Part shown: in pieces, positions 1 through 8,324 of the stretch
How the letters are laid out: every line of letters starts with the position of its first letter
How positions within the stretch are numbered: the first letter of the stretch is position 1
Assembly: GCA_947629115.1 (NCBI GenBank)
Contig: CANRCL010000012.1
Span: 1-18,901 of the forward strand
Source: an uncultured Bacilli bacterium
GTDB taxonomy: Bacteria; Bacillota_I; Bacilli_A; RF39; UBA660
DNA length: 18,901 bases
Reading direction: 5' to 3'
Notes under the pieces: model-generated
Seen by the model: only the letters and a program-made list of their open reading frames with translations
Told to the model about the DNA's origin: nothing
Database searches by the model: none
Position numbers and translations under genes: made by a program

Positions 1-34
1 GACTGATAAATATATTTTAAGGGAAGTGATTCAA

Positions 35-904
35 ATGTCAAATGAAGAAAAATTAACTAAAGTCGGAATTAACTGGTATCCAGGTCATATGGCAAAAACC
101 AAAAGATTAATAAGTGAAGAGTTAAAAAATATTGATATAGTTTATGAGGTAATTGATTCTAGAATTCCTTATTCAAGTAAAATAAAAGACTTGGATAATT
201 TAATTAAAAATAAGATAAAAATTTTAATTATGACTAAAAAAGATTTATGTAATCAAAAGTGTACTCAAAAATGGGCTAATTATTATACTAAAAATGGCTA
301 TGAAGTATTAGTTGTTGATTTAAAAAATGATAATGATTATCGTAAAATTATTACAAAAACTCATGAGATTACTAAAAATATTCAAGAAAAAAGAATAAGC
401 AAAGGTTTAAAAGAAAAAGAAATAAAAGCATTAGTTATTGGAATACCTAATGTTGGAAAAAGTACTTTAATAAATAAAATTGCCAAAAGAAAAGTAACCA
501 CAGTTGAAAATAAACCGGGAGTTACGAAAAATTTAACTTATTTAAAAACAAATGAGGGAATAACTATTCTAGATACTCCAGGAATTTTATGGCCTAAATT
601 AGATGAAGAGAAAGTAGCCTTAAATATAGCAGCCACCGGAGGCATTAGAAAAGAAATTTTAAATATCGATGAAATATGTGTTCATATTTTAAATATTTTA
701 ATAAAAAATTATCCAGAAATTTTAAAAAATGAATATGATACAAATAGTAAAGATGTAATGGAAATATATGAAATTATTGCTAAAAAGATAGGAGCAATAA
801 AAAATAATGAAATTTTATATGAAAAAGTTAGTGAAAAAGTGTATAATGATTTAGTAGGCGGAAAAATAAAAGGCGTCACATTAGATATATTTGATGGTGA
901 GTGA
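35..904 (+). CDS. rbgA: Ribosome biogenesis GTPase RbgA (YlqF)
   Basis: Circularly permuted GTPase of about 289 residues, a normal family length. RbgA acts in the cytoplasm late in 50S subunit assembly. The permuted order is visible: the G4 motif TKKD near residue 68, then G1 GIPNVGKST near 136 and G3 DTPG near 180. The N-terminal NWYPGHMAK block is the family signature. I place the start at ATG 35 because AAGGGAAG at 19-26 is a good ribosome site 8 bases upstream; an in-frame GTG at 26 would lie inside that site. It ends in TGA with rnhB beginning just downstream, so the two are probably cotranscribed, and rbgA-rnhB adjacency is also common in Bacilli. Bases 1-34 upstream hold no identifiable gene. 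Confidence 0.96.
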   Translation: MSNEEKLTKVGINWYPGHMAKTKRLISEELKNIDIVYEVIDSRIPYSSKIKDLDNLIKNKIKILIMTKKDLCNQKCTQKWANYYTKNGYEVLVVDLKNDNDYRKIITKTHEITKNIQEKRISKGLKEKEIKALVIGIPNVGKSTLINKIAKRKVTTVENKPGVTKNLTYLKTNEGITILDTPGILWPKLDEEKVALNIAATGGIRKEILNIDEICVHILNILIKNYPEILKNEYDTNSKDVMEIYEIIAKKIGAIKNNEILYEKVSEKVYNDLVGGKIKGVTLDIFDGE

Positions 905-905
905 T

Positions 906-1535
906 ATGATGAAAACAGATAATTTATTGGAATATGAAAAAGATTTATATGCAAAAGGTTATAAATTAATCGCCGGTTGTGATGAAGCAGGACGAGGACC
1001 ATTAGTTGGTCCCGTAGTAGCAGCAGCGGTAATATTACCAATGAATTATCATTTAGATGGTTTAAATGATTCTAAACAATTAAGTGAGAAAAAAAGAGAA
1101 CAATTTTTTAAAATAATTAATGAAGAAGCCATTAGTGTGGGTGTAGGGATTGTCGATGCTAAAACTATTGATGAAATAAATATTTTAGAGGCTTCTCGTT
1201 TAGCCATGAATATAGCATTAGACAATTTAAAAATTAAACCGGAATATATTTTAACCGATGCCATGAAATTAAATCGTGATGTACCAGTACTGCCAATAAT
1301 TCATGGAGATGCTTTAAGTCTTTCTATTGCGGCGGCTTCAGTTATTGCCAAAGTGACTAGAGACCATATAATGGTAGAATTTAGTAAAAAACATCCAGAA
1401 TATGAAATTGCTACCCATAAAGGGTATCCAACAAAAAAACATCTTGAACTTATTAAAAAATATGGTATTATAGAAGAGTACCGTCAAACGTATAAACCGG
1501 TTAAGGAAATTTTGGAAGGAAGTAGCAGGAAATGA
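906..1535 (+). CDS. rnhB: Ribonuclease HII
   Basis: RNase HII removes ribonucleotides and RNA from RNA:DNA hybrids, using acidic residues and divalent metal. The N-terminal GCDEAGRGPLVGPVVAAAVI block carries the catalytic Asp-Glu pair at residues 26-27 from ATG 906. ILTDAMKL (third acidic site), ASVIAKVTRDHIM and the C-terminal HKGYPTKKHLE also match the family. Length is about 209 residues, which is complete. Two ATG codons lie back to back at 906 and 909; GGTGAG at 896-901 is the ribosome site and suits either. A longer reading from TTG 891 would place the start inside rbgA with no ribosome site. The TGA stop overlaps the next ATG (ATGA at 1532-1535), indicating translational coupling. Confidence 0.95.
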   Translation: MMKTDNLLEYEKDLYAKGYKLIAGCDEAGRGPLVGPVVAAAVILPMNYHLDGLNDSKQLSEKKREQFFKIINEEAISVGVGIVDAKTIDEINILEASRLAMNIALDNLKIKPEYILTDAMKLNRDVPVLPIIHGDALSLSIAAASVIAKVTRDHIMVEFSKKHPEYEIATHKGYPTKKHLELIKKYGIIEEYRQTYKPVKEILEGSSRK

Positions 1536-3835
1536 AAGAACAAGAAGAAAATGTTCAAAGCAAAACAAAAAGAAAAAACACTAATACTAATGTAAAAAAG
1601 GCAAATAAAACTCCTAATAAGAAAGGTAATTCTAGCAAAAGTAATACTAATAAAGGAGAAAATAAAAATAAAACTGTTAAAAAAACCGTTAAAAAAGAAG
1701 AAATTATTAAGGATAATATAGAAGAATTATATGCTGAAGAAGCAAAAACAGAAAAAGTAGAAGAAAAGAAAGAAGAAACTAAAACTAAAAAAGAATTTAT
1801 AAAAGATACATTTGTTAAAAATGTTATTTTTATGACTATGTATACTTTTATGGTAGAAATTATTTTTCGCTTAATTAGTAAATTTAGTTTATTTAATTAT
1901 GCTACCTTAAGAATATTATTAAGTACATTTATTTTATCTTTAATCATTACTTCTTTAGCCAGTATAACTAAAAGAAAATGGTTAAGAAATATAATTTTAT
2001 TATTATATCTATTTGTTTATACTATTTATGCTTGGTTACAACTTGGTTTCATCAATTTTTTAGGAGTTTATATTTCCTTTAATACATCAAGTCAATTTGG
2101 AGCAGTAACTGATTATATTTATGACTTTTTAAATTCCTTTAAACCAATATATTATGTAATCTTTATTCCTTTTATTATATCATTCATTGATTATGTTATT
2201 TTAGAAAGAAAAAAAGAATATCATAAATTAAAGTTTAATTTAAAAGCCCTTATTATTTTACCAGTTCTTTTAATTAGTATTTTATTATATTATGGAACAA
2301 TTGTTATGCCATTTATGCAAAATAAATTACAAACTAAAAGTAATAAGTATTTATTTTTATCTCCAGATGTACCTACAGTAGTAGTAAATCAATATGGTTG
2401 TGTTGTTTTTGGTATTTTAGATTTCAAAAGTTTTGTGGCTCCAGTAGAAATTGAAGAAACAGTCTTTAATCCTGAAACTCCAGGTAATGTTGTGGAAGCA
2501 AGAAGAGAAGTATCTGAAGCCTTAAGTGAAATTGCTCAAACTGAAACTAATAAAAAATATAGTAATCTAAATAAATATTTTGCTTCTCAAAAAGTGACAG
2601 ATTTTAATGATTACACAGGAATGTTTGAGGGTAAAAATGTAGTTGTTATTTTAATGGAATCTGTTAATGAAGCAATAGTAAATGAAAAATATTTCCCTAA
2701 TTATTATAGTTTATATTCTAATGGTTGGTATTGGGAAAACAATTATTCACCACGAAACAGTTGTGCTACTGGTAATAATGAATTTAGTGCTATGACCTCA
2801 TTATATTCAATTTATAATACTTGTACTTCTAATGTTTATAAAAATAATACATATTTTGAAGCCATCTTTAATTTATTTAATGAAAAAGGCTATAATACTA
2901 CAAGCATGCATGATTTTGTAGAATGGTATTATTATCGGAAAACTATTCATCCAAATATGGGTAGTGGTAAATATTATGGGGCTGGTAATTTAGATATTAA
3001 AACTTCAGGTGTATATGGTGAATGGCCTAGTGATGAAGAATTCTTTGAAAAAGCATTCGATATTGTCTTAAATGAAGCAGATGATGGTAAACCATTTATG
3101 ACTTGGCTTACAACAGTAACTAGTCATCAACCTTATAGTACATCTTCAACTTATGGGGATTTATATCTTGATTATTTTAAAGATGAGGGTTATTCAACTT
3201 CTGTTAGTAGATATTTGTCTAAATTAAAAGTTGTTGATAATGCCATTGGAATAATGATTGATAAATTAAAAATGGCTGGTAAATTAGATGATACAGTAAT
3301 CGTTTTAATGGCTGACCATTATCCATATGGTTTAAAGAAAACTCAAGTTGCCGAAATGATTGACCATAATTTAAATGATTATGATATTGAAAAGACTCCA
3401 TTCTTAATTTATAATTCTCAAATGACTCCAAAAACTTATAGTGAATATACTTCATATATTAATTTGGTTCCTACAATTGCTAATTTAATGAATTTAAATT
3501 ATGATCCAAGACTTTATATGGGAACAGATTTATTTAGTGAAGATTATGAATCACGAGTTGTTTTTGCCGATGGTTCTTGGAAAAATGAAATTGCATATTA
3601 TAATGCTTCAACAAGTAAAACGACATATTTTGGCGATACAGAATATACTATTGAAGAATTACAAAAGATAAATAATATGATTGATTTAAAAATGTCTATG
3701 AGTACTAGTGCAATTAAAAATGATTACTTTAATTATCTAGATAAAAAAATTAAAGAATATGAAGAAGAACATCAAAGTGTGGAAGAGAATAATGAAGAAC
3801 TTCCAGAAAATCCTAGTGAACCAGTAGAAGAATAG
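1532..3835 (+). CDS. LtaS-like membrane sulfatase-fold phosphoglycerol transferase
   Basis: A 767-residue membrane enzyme of the alkaline phosphatase/sulfatase superfamily, closest in architecture to lipoteichoic acid synthase. About 92 N-terminal residues are Lys/Asn/Glu-rich and probably disordered in the cytoplasm. Five membrane helices follow (about 95-115, 123-146, 149-178, 206-225, 238-260), then an extracellular catalytic domain. Visible active-site candidates are Glu376 in ILMESVNEA, Thr413 in NSCATGNNEF as the nucleophile, and Asp595-His596 in MADHYPYG; they correspond in order to the Glu/Thr/Asp-His set of LtaS. TSHQPY near 530 matches the family's histidine motif. The last 30 residues are Glu/Pro-rich. 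Its start overlaps the rnhB stop. The exact product (lipoteichoic acid or another polyol phosphate glycolipid) cannot be read from sequence. Confidence 0.85.
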   Translation: MKEQEENVQSKTKRKNTNTNVKKANKTPNKKGNSSKSNTNKGENKNKTVKKTVKKEEIIKDNIEELYAEEAKTEKVEEKKEETKTKKEFIKDTFVKNVIFMTMYTFMVEIIFRLISKFSLFNYATLRILLSTFILSLIITSLASITKRKWLRNIILLLYLFVYTIYAWLQLGFINFLGVYISFNTSSQFGAVTDYIYDFLNSFKPIYYVIFIPFIISFIDYVILERKKEYHKLKFNLKALIILPVLLISILLYYGTIVMPFMQNKLQTKSNKYLFLSPDVPTVVVNQYGCVVFGILDFKSFVAPVEIEETVFNPETPGNVVEARREVSEALSEIAQTETNKKYSNLNKYFASQKVTDFNDYTGMFEGKNVVVILMESVNEAIVNEKYFPNYYSLYSNGWYWENNYSPRNSCATGNNEFSAMTSLYSIYNTCTSNVYKNNTYFEAIFNLFNEKGYNTTSMHDFVEWYYYRKTIHPNMGSGKYYGAGNLDIKTSGVYGEWPSDEEFFEKAFDIVLNEADDGKPFMTWLTTVTSHQPYSTSSTYGDLYLDYFKDEGYSTSVSRYLSKLKVVDNAIGIMIDKLKMAGKLDDTVIVLMADHYPYGLKKTQVAEMIDHNLNDYDIEKTPFLIYNSQMTPKTYSEYTSYINLVPTIANLMNLNYDPRLYMGTDLFSEDYESRVVFADGSWKNEIAYYNASTSKTTYFGDTEYTIEELQKINNMIDLKMSMSTSAIKNDYFNYLDKKIKEYEEEHQSVEENNEELPENPSEPVEE

Positions 3836-3840
3836 ATTTT

Positions 3841-3871
3841 AAACTATTTACAGAAATGTGAATAGTTTTTT
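3841..3871 (+). terminator. Rho-independent terminator after the rbgA-rnhB-LtaS-like cluster
   Basis: AAACTATTTACA at 3841-3852 pairs with TGTGAATAGTTT at 3857-3868 (12 bp with one G-T pair) around a GAAA tetraloop. Six T residues run from 3866 to 3871. It begins six bases after the LtaS-like stop codon. Confidence 0.85.
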
Positions 3872-3900
3872 AAATTTTATAGAAATTTTAGTGTTATTAA

Positions 3901-3929
3901 TTGACATTAAATAAAAATCAGTGTATAAA
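3901..3929 (+). promoter_or_regulatory. Sigma-A type promoter of topA
   Basis: A perfect -35 TTGACA lies at 3901-3906, then a 17-bp spacer, then -10 TATAAA at 3924-3929. A second -10-like TATAAT follows at 3931-3936. It lies between the upstream terminator and the topA ribosome site, so topA is a separate transcription unit. Confidence 0.8.
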
Positions 3930-3961
3930 ATATAATTAGCAAGAGATAAAGGAGTGAAAAT

Positions 3962-5995
3962 TTGAAAAATATCGTAATCGTCGAATCACCTGCTAAAAGT
4001 AAAACTATTGAAAAGTATTTAGCGGGAGATTATAAAGTAGTATCATCTAAAGGACATATTAGAGATTTAGCCACTACCGGTAAATATGGGCTTGGAGTTG
4101 ATTTAGATAATGATTTTAAGCCTAGTTATGTAATAATTAAAGGAAAAAATAAAGATGTTAAAGAATTAAAGAAATTAGTTGATTCAGCCGACCATGTGTA
4201 TTTAGCAACCGACCCTGATAGAGAGGGAGAAATTATTTCTTGGCATTTAAAAGATGAATTAAAAATACCTGAAGAAAAATATGACCGGGTTACTTTTAGA
4301 GAAATTACTAAAGATGTAGTTTTAAATTCAATTAAAGAACCGGCGAAAATTGATATGGATTTAGTTAAAGGGGCGGAAACGAGAAGAATTTTAGACCGAA
4401 TTATTGGTTTTCGTTTATCTAAATTAATGCAATATAAAACTGGAGGTAAAAGTGCTGGAAGAGTTCAATCGGTGGCTCTTAAATTAATTGTCGATAGAGA
4501 AAGAGAAATACTTGCCTTTGTTCCTGAAGAATATTGGACAATTGAAGCCGATTTTAAAGATTTTACGGCTGAATTATTTAAATATAAAGGAAAAGATATT
4601 GAAATTAAAAGTGAATTAGAAGCCGATAAAATATTAGGAGAACTTAATAATTCATTCAATATTGATAAAATAGAAGAAAAGGAAAAGAAAAAGTCTGCTC
4701 GAGAAGTATTTAAAACATCAACTCTCCAACAAATGGCTGTTAATAAACTTAATTTTGCATCCTCAAAAACCATGAAAATTGCTCAAAAGTTATATGAAGG
4801 TATTGATTTAGAGAAAGAAACTGTTGGTTTAATTACCTATATGCGTACCGATAGTGTTCGATTATCTGATGAATTTATTAAAGAAACTAAAGGTTTTATC
4901 AATGGCAAATATGGTAGTGAATATGTAGGCTATGCTAAAGTAGGTAAAAAGGATGCTAATATGCAAGATGCTCACGAAGGTATTAGACCGACTAGTATTA
5001 AAAGAACTCCTGAATCAGTTAAACCTTATTTATCTACTGATGAATATAAATTATATAAATTAATATATACAAGAGCCCTTGCTTCTTTAATGGCTGATGC
5101 TAAAGTTTTAGCCACCACAGTTATATTTGAAAATAATGAATATTTATTTAAAACAACAGGTAGTGTTTTAACATTTGATGGTTATTTAAAAGTATATTCT
5201 GAATATGAAGATAGTGAAGATAAAATACTTCCTAATTTTAAAGAATACCAAAGTAAAGTAATTGTGGCCGATTCAATCAATAAATATCAACATTTTACGA
5301 AACCAGCCAGTCGCTATACAGAAGCAAGTTTAATTAAAGAATTAGAAAGTTTAGGAATAGGTAGACCATCTACTTATGCCACTATTATAAGTACTCTTAA
5401 AGACCACGATTATGTTAAAGTAGATGATAAAAAGTTTGTTCCTACGGAAATGGGAATAGAAACTACGGATAAATTACAAGAATATTTTAGTGATATTATT
5501 AATGTTAAATATACGGCCAATATGGAATCTGATTTAGATGAAATTGCTGAACATAAAAAAGATAATATTAAAGTTTTACACGAATTTTATGATAAATTTG
5601 CTCCAATTATGGATGATGCTCTTAAAAATATGACAAAAAAGGCTCCAGAAAAGACTGGGGAAGTCTGTCCTAATTGTGGTAGTGATTTAGTAATTAGAAA
5701 AGGAAAATACGGCGAATTTGTTGCTTGTTCTAATTATCCAACATGTAAATATATTAAAAAAGGACCTAAAGAAGAAGCACCTAAAAAAGTTATTGCGGAA
5801 TGTCCTAAATGTCATAAAGATATAATTGAAAGAAGAACCAAAAAAGGAAAGATTTTTTATGGCTGTTCTGGATATCCTAAATGTGATTATGCAACTTGGT
5901 ATAAGCCAACTGGCGAAGTATGTCCTAAATGTGGTAATTTAATCGTTAATAAAAATAATCAAAATATTTGTGAAAATTGTGAAAAAGAAAAATAG
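3962..5995 (+). CDS. topA: DNA topoisomerase I (type IA)
   Basis: A 677-residue type IA topoisomerase that relaxes negative supercoils by transient cleavage of one strand. The N-terminal Toprim domain shows IVESPAKSKT (Glu8) and DPDREGE (Asp84, Asp86). The catalytic tyrosine is Tyr293 in LITYMRTDS, followed by the conserved Arg295. Three C-terminal four-cysteine zinc ribbons are visible, starting with CPNCG near 569, CPKCH near 617 and CPKCG near 655. The start is TTG at 3962: AAAGGAG at 3948-3954 sits 7 bases upstream and MKNIVIVESP is the usual N-terminus. It has its own promoter and terminator and appears monocistronic. Confidence 0.98.
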   Translation: MKNIVIVESPAKSKTIEKYLAGDYKVVSSKGHIRDLATTGKYGLGVDLDNDFKPSYVIIKGKNKDVKELKKLVDSADHVYLATDPDREGEIISWHLKDELKIPEEKYDRVTFREITKDVVLNSIKEPAKIDMDLVKGAETRRILDRIIGFRLSKLMQYKTGGKSAGRVQSVALKLIVDREREILAFVPEEYWTIEADFKDFTAELFKYKGKDIEIKSELEADKILGELNNSFNIDKIEEKEKKKSAREVFKTSTLQQMAVNKLNFASSKTMKIAQKLYEGIDLEKETVGLITYMRTDSVRLSDEFIKETKGFINGKYGSEYVGYAKVGKKDANMQDAHEGIRPTSIKRTPESVKPYLSTDEYKLYKLIYTRALASLMADAKVLATTVIFENNEYLFKTTGSVLTFDGYLKVYSEYEDSEDKILPNFKEYQSKVIVADSINKYQHFTKPASRYTEASLIKELESLGIGRPSTYATIISTLKDHDYVKVDDKKFVPTEMGIETTDKLQEYFSDIINVKYTANMESDLDEIAEHKKDNIKVLHEFYDKFAPIMDDALKNMTKKAPEKTGEVCPNCGSDLVIRKGKYGEFVACSNYPTCKYIKKGPKEEAPKKVIAECPKCHKDIIERRTKKGKIFYGCSGYPKCDYATWYKPTGEVCPKCGNLIVNKNNQNICENCEKEK

Positions 5996-6019
5996 TCTTA
6001 AAATTAAGGCTGTTTTTTT
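5994..6019 (+). terminator. Rho-independent terminator of topA
   Basis: AGTCTTA at 5994-6000 pairs with TAAGGCT at 6005-6011, followed by seven T residues at 6013-6019. The left arm begins within the topA TAG stop codon. Confidence 0.8.
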
Positions 6020-6098
6020 GAATTGATTTCTAATAATCAAACACTTCTGAATTTGGTAGAAATACGTAATAGACAGATATTTGACAAAAAAACTATTT

Positions 6099-6133
6099 AT
6101 TATCTTAAAATTATCTTAAATATTTGTTATAAT
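6099..6133 (+). promoter_or_regulatory. Extended -10 promoter preceded by an 11-bp tandem repeat
   Basis: ATTATCTTAAA occurs twice head to tail at 6099-6109 and 6110-6120. An extended -10 element, TGTTATAAT, follows at 6125-6133, and the first codon of the operon is at 6150. No good -35 hexamer lies 16-18 bases upstream of that -10; a TTGACA at 6081-6086 is too far away. An exact one-turn direct repeat just upstream of a promoter is the layout used by OmpR/PhoB-family response regulators, but the regulator is not identified. Confidence 0.5.
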
Positions 6134-6149
6134 TTATTATAGGTGGATT

Positions 6150-6746
6150 ATGAAGAAGAAAAAACTATTTAAAAATAAAACGCAAATGGTTATATATATC
6201 ATATTATTTATTATTTGTATTGGCCTTTTTATTTATATAGGTAATATAGATTATTCTAAAAATAAAGAAACTGATGCTGAAAGATTTAATGAGTTATATC
6301 CTAAAGTACCATTAGATAACCCTTATGTTTTTGCTGATGGTAATGATGTATTACATATATTAAATGGTAATTCTGGTATTGTTTTATTTGGGTTTCCAAG
6401 TAATATATGGACTAACTATAATGCTTTATATTTATATGAAGTTTCCCAAGAATATGGCATAAATAAAATATATTATTATGACTTTTTAGATGATAGAGAC
6501 TCTAATAATGGTACTTATGAAACAATTATAACTAGATTAAATGAATATGTACCAACATTTGATACCGGAAAACAAAATATTCAAGCCCCAACAATTTTAA
6601 TCGTTAAAAATGGTAAAGTAATTGCTTATTTAGATAATGCTTCAATAATTAAAGGTGATAAAAAACCAGATGAATATTATACTGAATATGAAGAGGGAAT
6701 AACTAAAGATTTAATTAAAAGAGCCTTAACTGAATATCTTTACTAG
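6150..6746 (+). CDS. Membrane-anchored thioredoxin-like protein lacking the CXXC motif
   Basis: A 198-residue protein with a Lys-rich cytoplasmic start, one membrane helix (about 10-33) and an extracytoplasmic domain. GIVLFGFPSNIWTN (about 77-89) looks like the strand and helix start of a thioredoxin fold, where redox members carry a CPWC-type site. APTILIVKNGKVIAY (from about 146) matches the cis-proline segment and last strands of that fold. The protein contains no cysteine in the expected redox site, so I do not call it an oxidoreductase. AGGTGG at 6141-6146 is the ribosome site. It is the first gene of an operon with the RsiV-like gene and frr. The fold is inferred from two segments only. 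Confidence 0.5.
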   Translation: MKKKKLFKNKTQMVIYIILFIICIGLFIYIGNIDYSKNKETDAERFNELYPKVPLDNPYVFADGNDVLHILNGNSGIVLFGFPSNIWTNYNALYLYEVSQEYGINKIYYYDFLDDRDSNNGTYETIITRLNEYVPTFDTGKQNIQAPTILIVKNGKVIAYLDNASIIKGDKKPDEYYTEYEEGITKDLIKRALTEYLY

Positions 6747-6755
6747 GAGGAATAT

Positions 6756-7523
6756 ATGGAAGAAAATTTAAAAAGTAAATTAGGTTTTATTTTATTTATC
6801 GTTTTTGTTCTATTTTTAGCCATTGGCGGTTATTTCTTTATGGAACATTTAAAAGATTTTAAAGATAAAGATAATGCCCAAGAAAAAGAAAAAATAAGTT
6901 ATAAAATAGAAGAAGATAAAGATTATATTTATTTTAAAAATGAAGATGTGGTTAGTGAGGGAGCCGAAGCCACTTATAAAGATGTGGTTATTAATATTAA
7001 AGGGCAAGAAAATTTAGAAGATACTTTAAATAAAGAAGAAAGAAATTTTAAAGAAAATATTCAATATTTAAAAGAAGATGAATTATTAAATGATAATTTA
7101 TGTAATTATAAAAATGATAATATTAAATCTTTAAATTATCGTAATTATGATGTTTTCAGTTATAATAGGTATTTATCTTTAGTTGTATATGATTATACTT
7201 ATACTTGTTTTGACCATACAACATTTAAAGAAACAAAAAGTTATATATTTGATGTAGATAAAGGTAGACTACTTACGACTGAAGAAGTATTAGCCATCTA
7301 TGATACTACAATGGAAAGTGTCAAAGAAAAAATTAAATCAGAATTGCAAAGTAGTAAAGATATTGATATAATTTTAGTTGATGAAACCCTAAATAATTTA
7401 AATTATGGTTTATATATTAATGAATATGGTAATTTATATATAAATTATTTAACTAGGGCAGTAGATAAGAGTAGTGGAGTTGAAGTGAATGCTAACTTTT
7501 TAGGAGAAATGGAGATTAAATAA
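6756..7523 (+). CDS. Single-pass membrane protein with an RsiV/DUF3298-like extracytoplasmic domain
   Basis: A 255-residue protein with a short cytoplasmic start, a membrane helix at about 9-30, a charged linker, and an extracytoplasmic domain. The run from LSLVVYDYTYTC to SYIFDVDKGRLLTTEEV resembles the DUF4163/DUF3298 domain found in the anti-sigma factor RsiV and in PdaC, including the 'D-x-G-LLT' turn. The cytoplasmic part is too short (about 8 residues) for an anti-sigma domain and no sigma factor gene adjoins, so a regulatory role is not supported. AGGAGG at 6745-6750 overlaps the upstream stop codon. The TAA stop shares one base with the frr ATG (TAATG), so the two are coupled. Confidence 0.45.
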   Translation: MEENLKSKLGFILFIVFVLFLAIGGYFFMEHLKDFKDKDNAQEKEKISYKIEEDKDYIYFKNEDVVSEGAEATYKDVVINIKGQENLEDTLNKEERNFKENIQYLKEDELLNDNLCNYKNDNIKSLNYRNYDVFSYNRYLSLVVYDYTYTCFDHTTFKETKSYIFDVDKGRLLTTEEVLAIYDTTMESVKEKIKSELQSSKDIDIILVDETLNNLNYGLYINEYGNLYINYLTRAVDKSSGVEVNANFLGEMEIK

Positions 7524-8062
7524 TGAATTTAGAATTAAATACCGAAGAAAAAATGATTAAAACAATTGATACTTTAGAAAGTAAATTATTAAGTATTAGA
7601 GCCGGAAGAGCCAACCCATCTATGTTAAATGGAGTTATGGTTGAATACTATGGTACACCAACACCACTTAATAGTATTGCAAATATTACTGTTCCTGAAG
7701 CCAGACAATTATTTATTAAACCTTTTGACCGTAGTGCTTTAAAAAATATTGAAAAAGCTATTAATGAATCTAATTTAGGAATTGCTCCAAGTAATAATGG
7801 CGAAATGATTATTATAACTATTCCGGAACTTACCGAAGACAGAAGAAAAGAATATGTTAAAAGTGCTAAATCAATTGGTGAAGAGGCTAAAATTGCTTTA
7901 AGAAATATAAGACAAGAAGATAACGATAAAATAAAACAAGCCGAACTTCCAGAAGACGAAGAAAAATTATATTTAGAAGATGTTCAAGAATTAATTAATA
8001 AATATAATAAAATAGTAGATGATAAAGTTAAAGAAAAAGAAACAGAATTAATGCAAATATAA
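7523..8062 (+). CDS. frr: Ribosome recycling factor
   Basis: A 179-residue ribosome recycling factor, which with EF-G splits post-termination ribosomes in the cytoplasm. LLSIRAGRANPSML, VEYYGTPTPLNSIANI and LTEDRRKEYVKSAK are the characteristic blocks, and the two-domain length is complete (most members are about 185). GGAG at 7511-7514 lies 8 bases before the ATG. In many Firmicutes frr follows pyrH and tsf; here it is third in an operon after two membrane proteins of unknown role, which is unusual gene order. A strong terminator follows. Confidence 0.97.
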   Translation: MNLELNTEEKMIKTIDTLESKLLSIRAGRANPSMLNGVMVEYYGTPTPLNSIANITVPEARQLFIKPFDRSALKNIEKAINESNLGIAPSNNGEMIIITIPELTEDRRKEYVKSAKSIGEEAKIALRNIRQEDNDKIKQAELPEDEEKLYLEDVQELINKYNKIVDDKVKEKETELMQI

Positions 8063-8065
8063 AAG

Positions 8066-8092
8066 AAAGTTCATTTAGTTAGAACTTTTTTT
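8066..8092 (+). terminator. Rho-independent terminator after frr
   Basis: AAAGTTC at 8066-8072 pairs with GAACTTT at 8082-8088 around a nine-base loop, and seven T residues run from 8086 to 8092. The stem starts a few bases after the frr stop. Confidence 0.85.
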
Positions 8093-8112
8093 CTTGGCTT
8101 AAAAGTTAGTAA

Positions 8113-8253
8113 AATATTTTTGGACCTAATTATGCTTTGACTTTCGAACATTTTGGTTTAACAGAAGAAGAAATTACTAAAATTGAAACTGAATTTTTAA
8201 ATTGTAATATTATAAATTTTAAAGATATCACAACTCTTAAATTAAAAAAATAA
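8113..8253 (+). pseudogene. Gene remnant, C-terminal fragment without a start
   Basis: This frame is open for 46 codons to TAA at 8251-8253 and reads like real protein: GPNYALTFEHFGLTEEEI, then KIETEFLN and FKDITTLKLKK. There is no ATG, GTG or ribosome site at its head; a TAA closes the frame at 8110-8112, directly after the frr terminator. It is best read as the tail of a gene whose front has been lost. The GLTEEEI turn recalls several families, and I cannot name the parent. Confidence 0.4.
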
Positions 8254-8285
8254 TGATAATTAATATTTATTAAAATAAATTAATG

Positions 8286-8294
8286 TGTTATACT
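8286..8294 (+). promoter_or_regulatory. Extended -10 promoter of the cadherin-like repeat gene
   Basis: TGTTATACT at 8286-8294 matches TGnTATAAT with one change. It lies about 30 bases before the start at 8325. An ATG at 8283 in the same frame falls at or upstream of this element, so it is unlikely to be the true start. Confidence 0.5.
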
Positions 8295-8324
8295 AATAAT
8301 AGAAGTAAAATAGGAGTTGGTGTG

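Noticed and set aside
709..1264. Minus-strand open frames opposite rbgA and rnhB
   Set aside because: Complementary shadows of well-identified genes; no ribosome sites or family motifs.
6756..7523. Anti-sigma factor (true RsiV)
   Set aside because: The cytoplasmic part is only about 8 residues, and no sigma factor gene adjoins.
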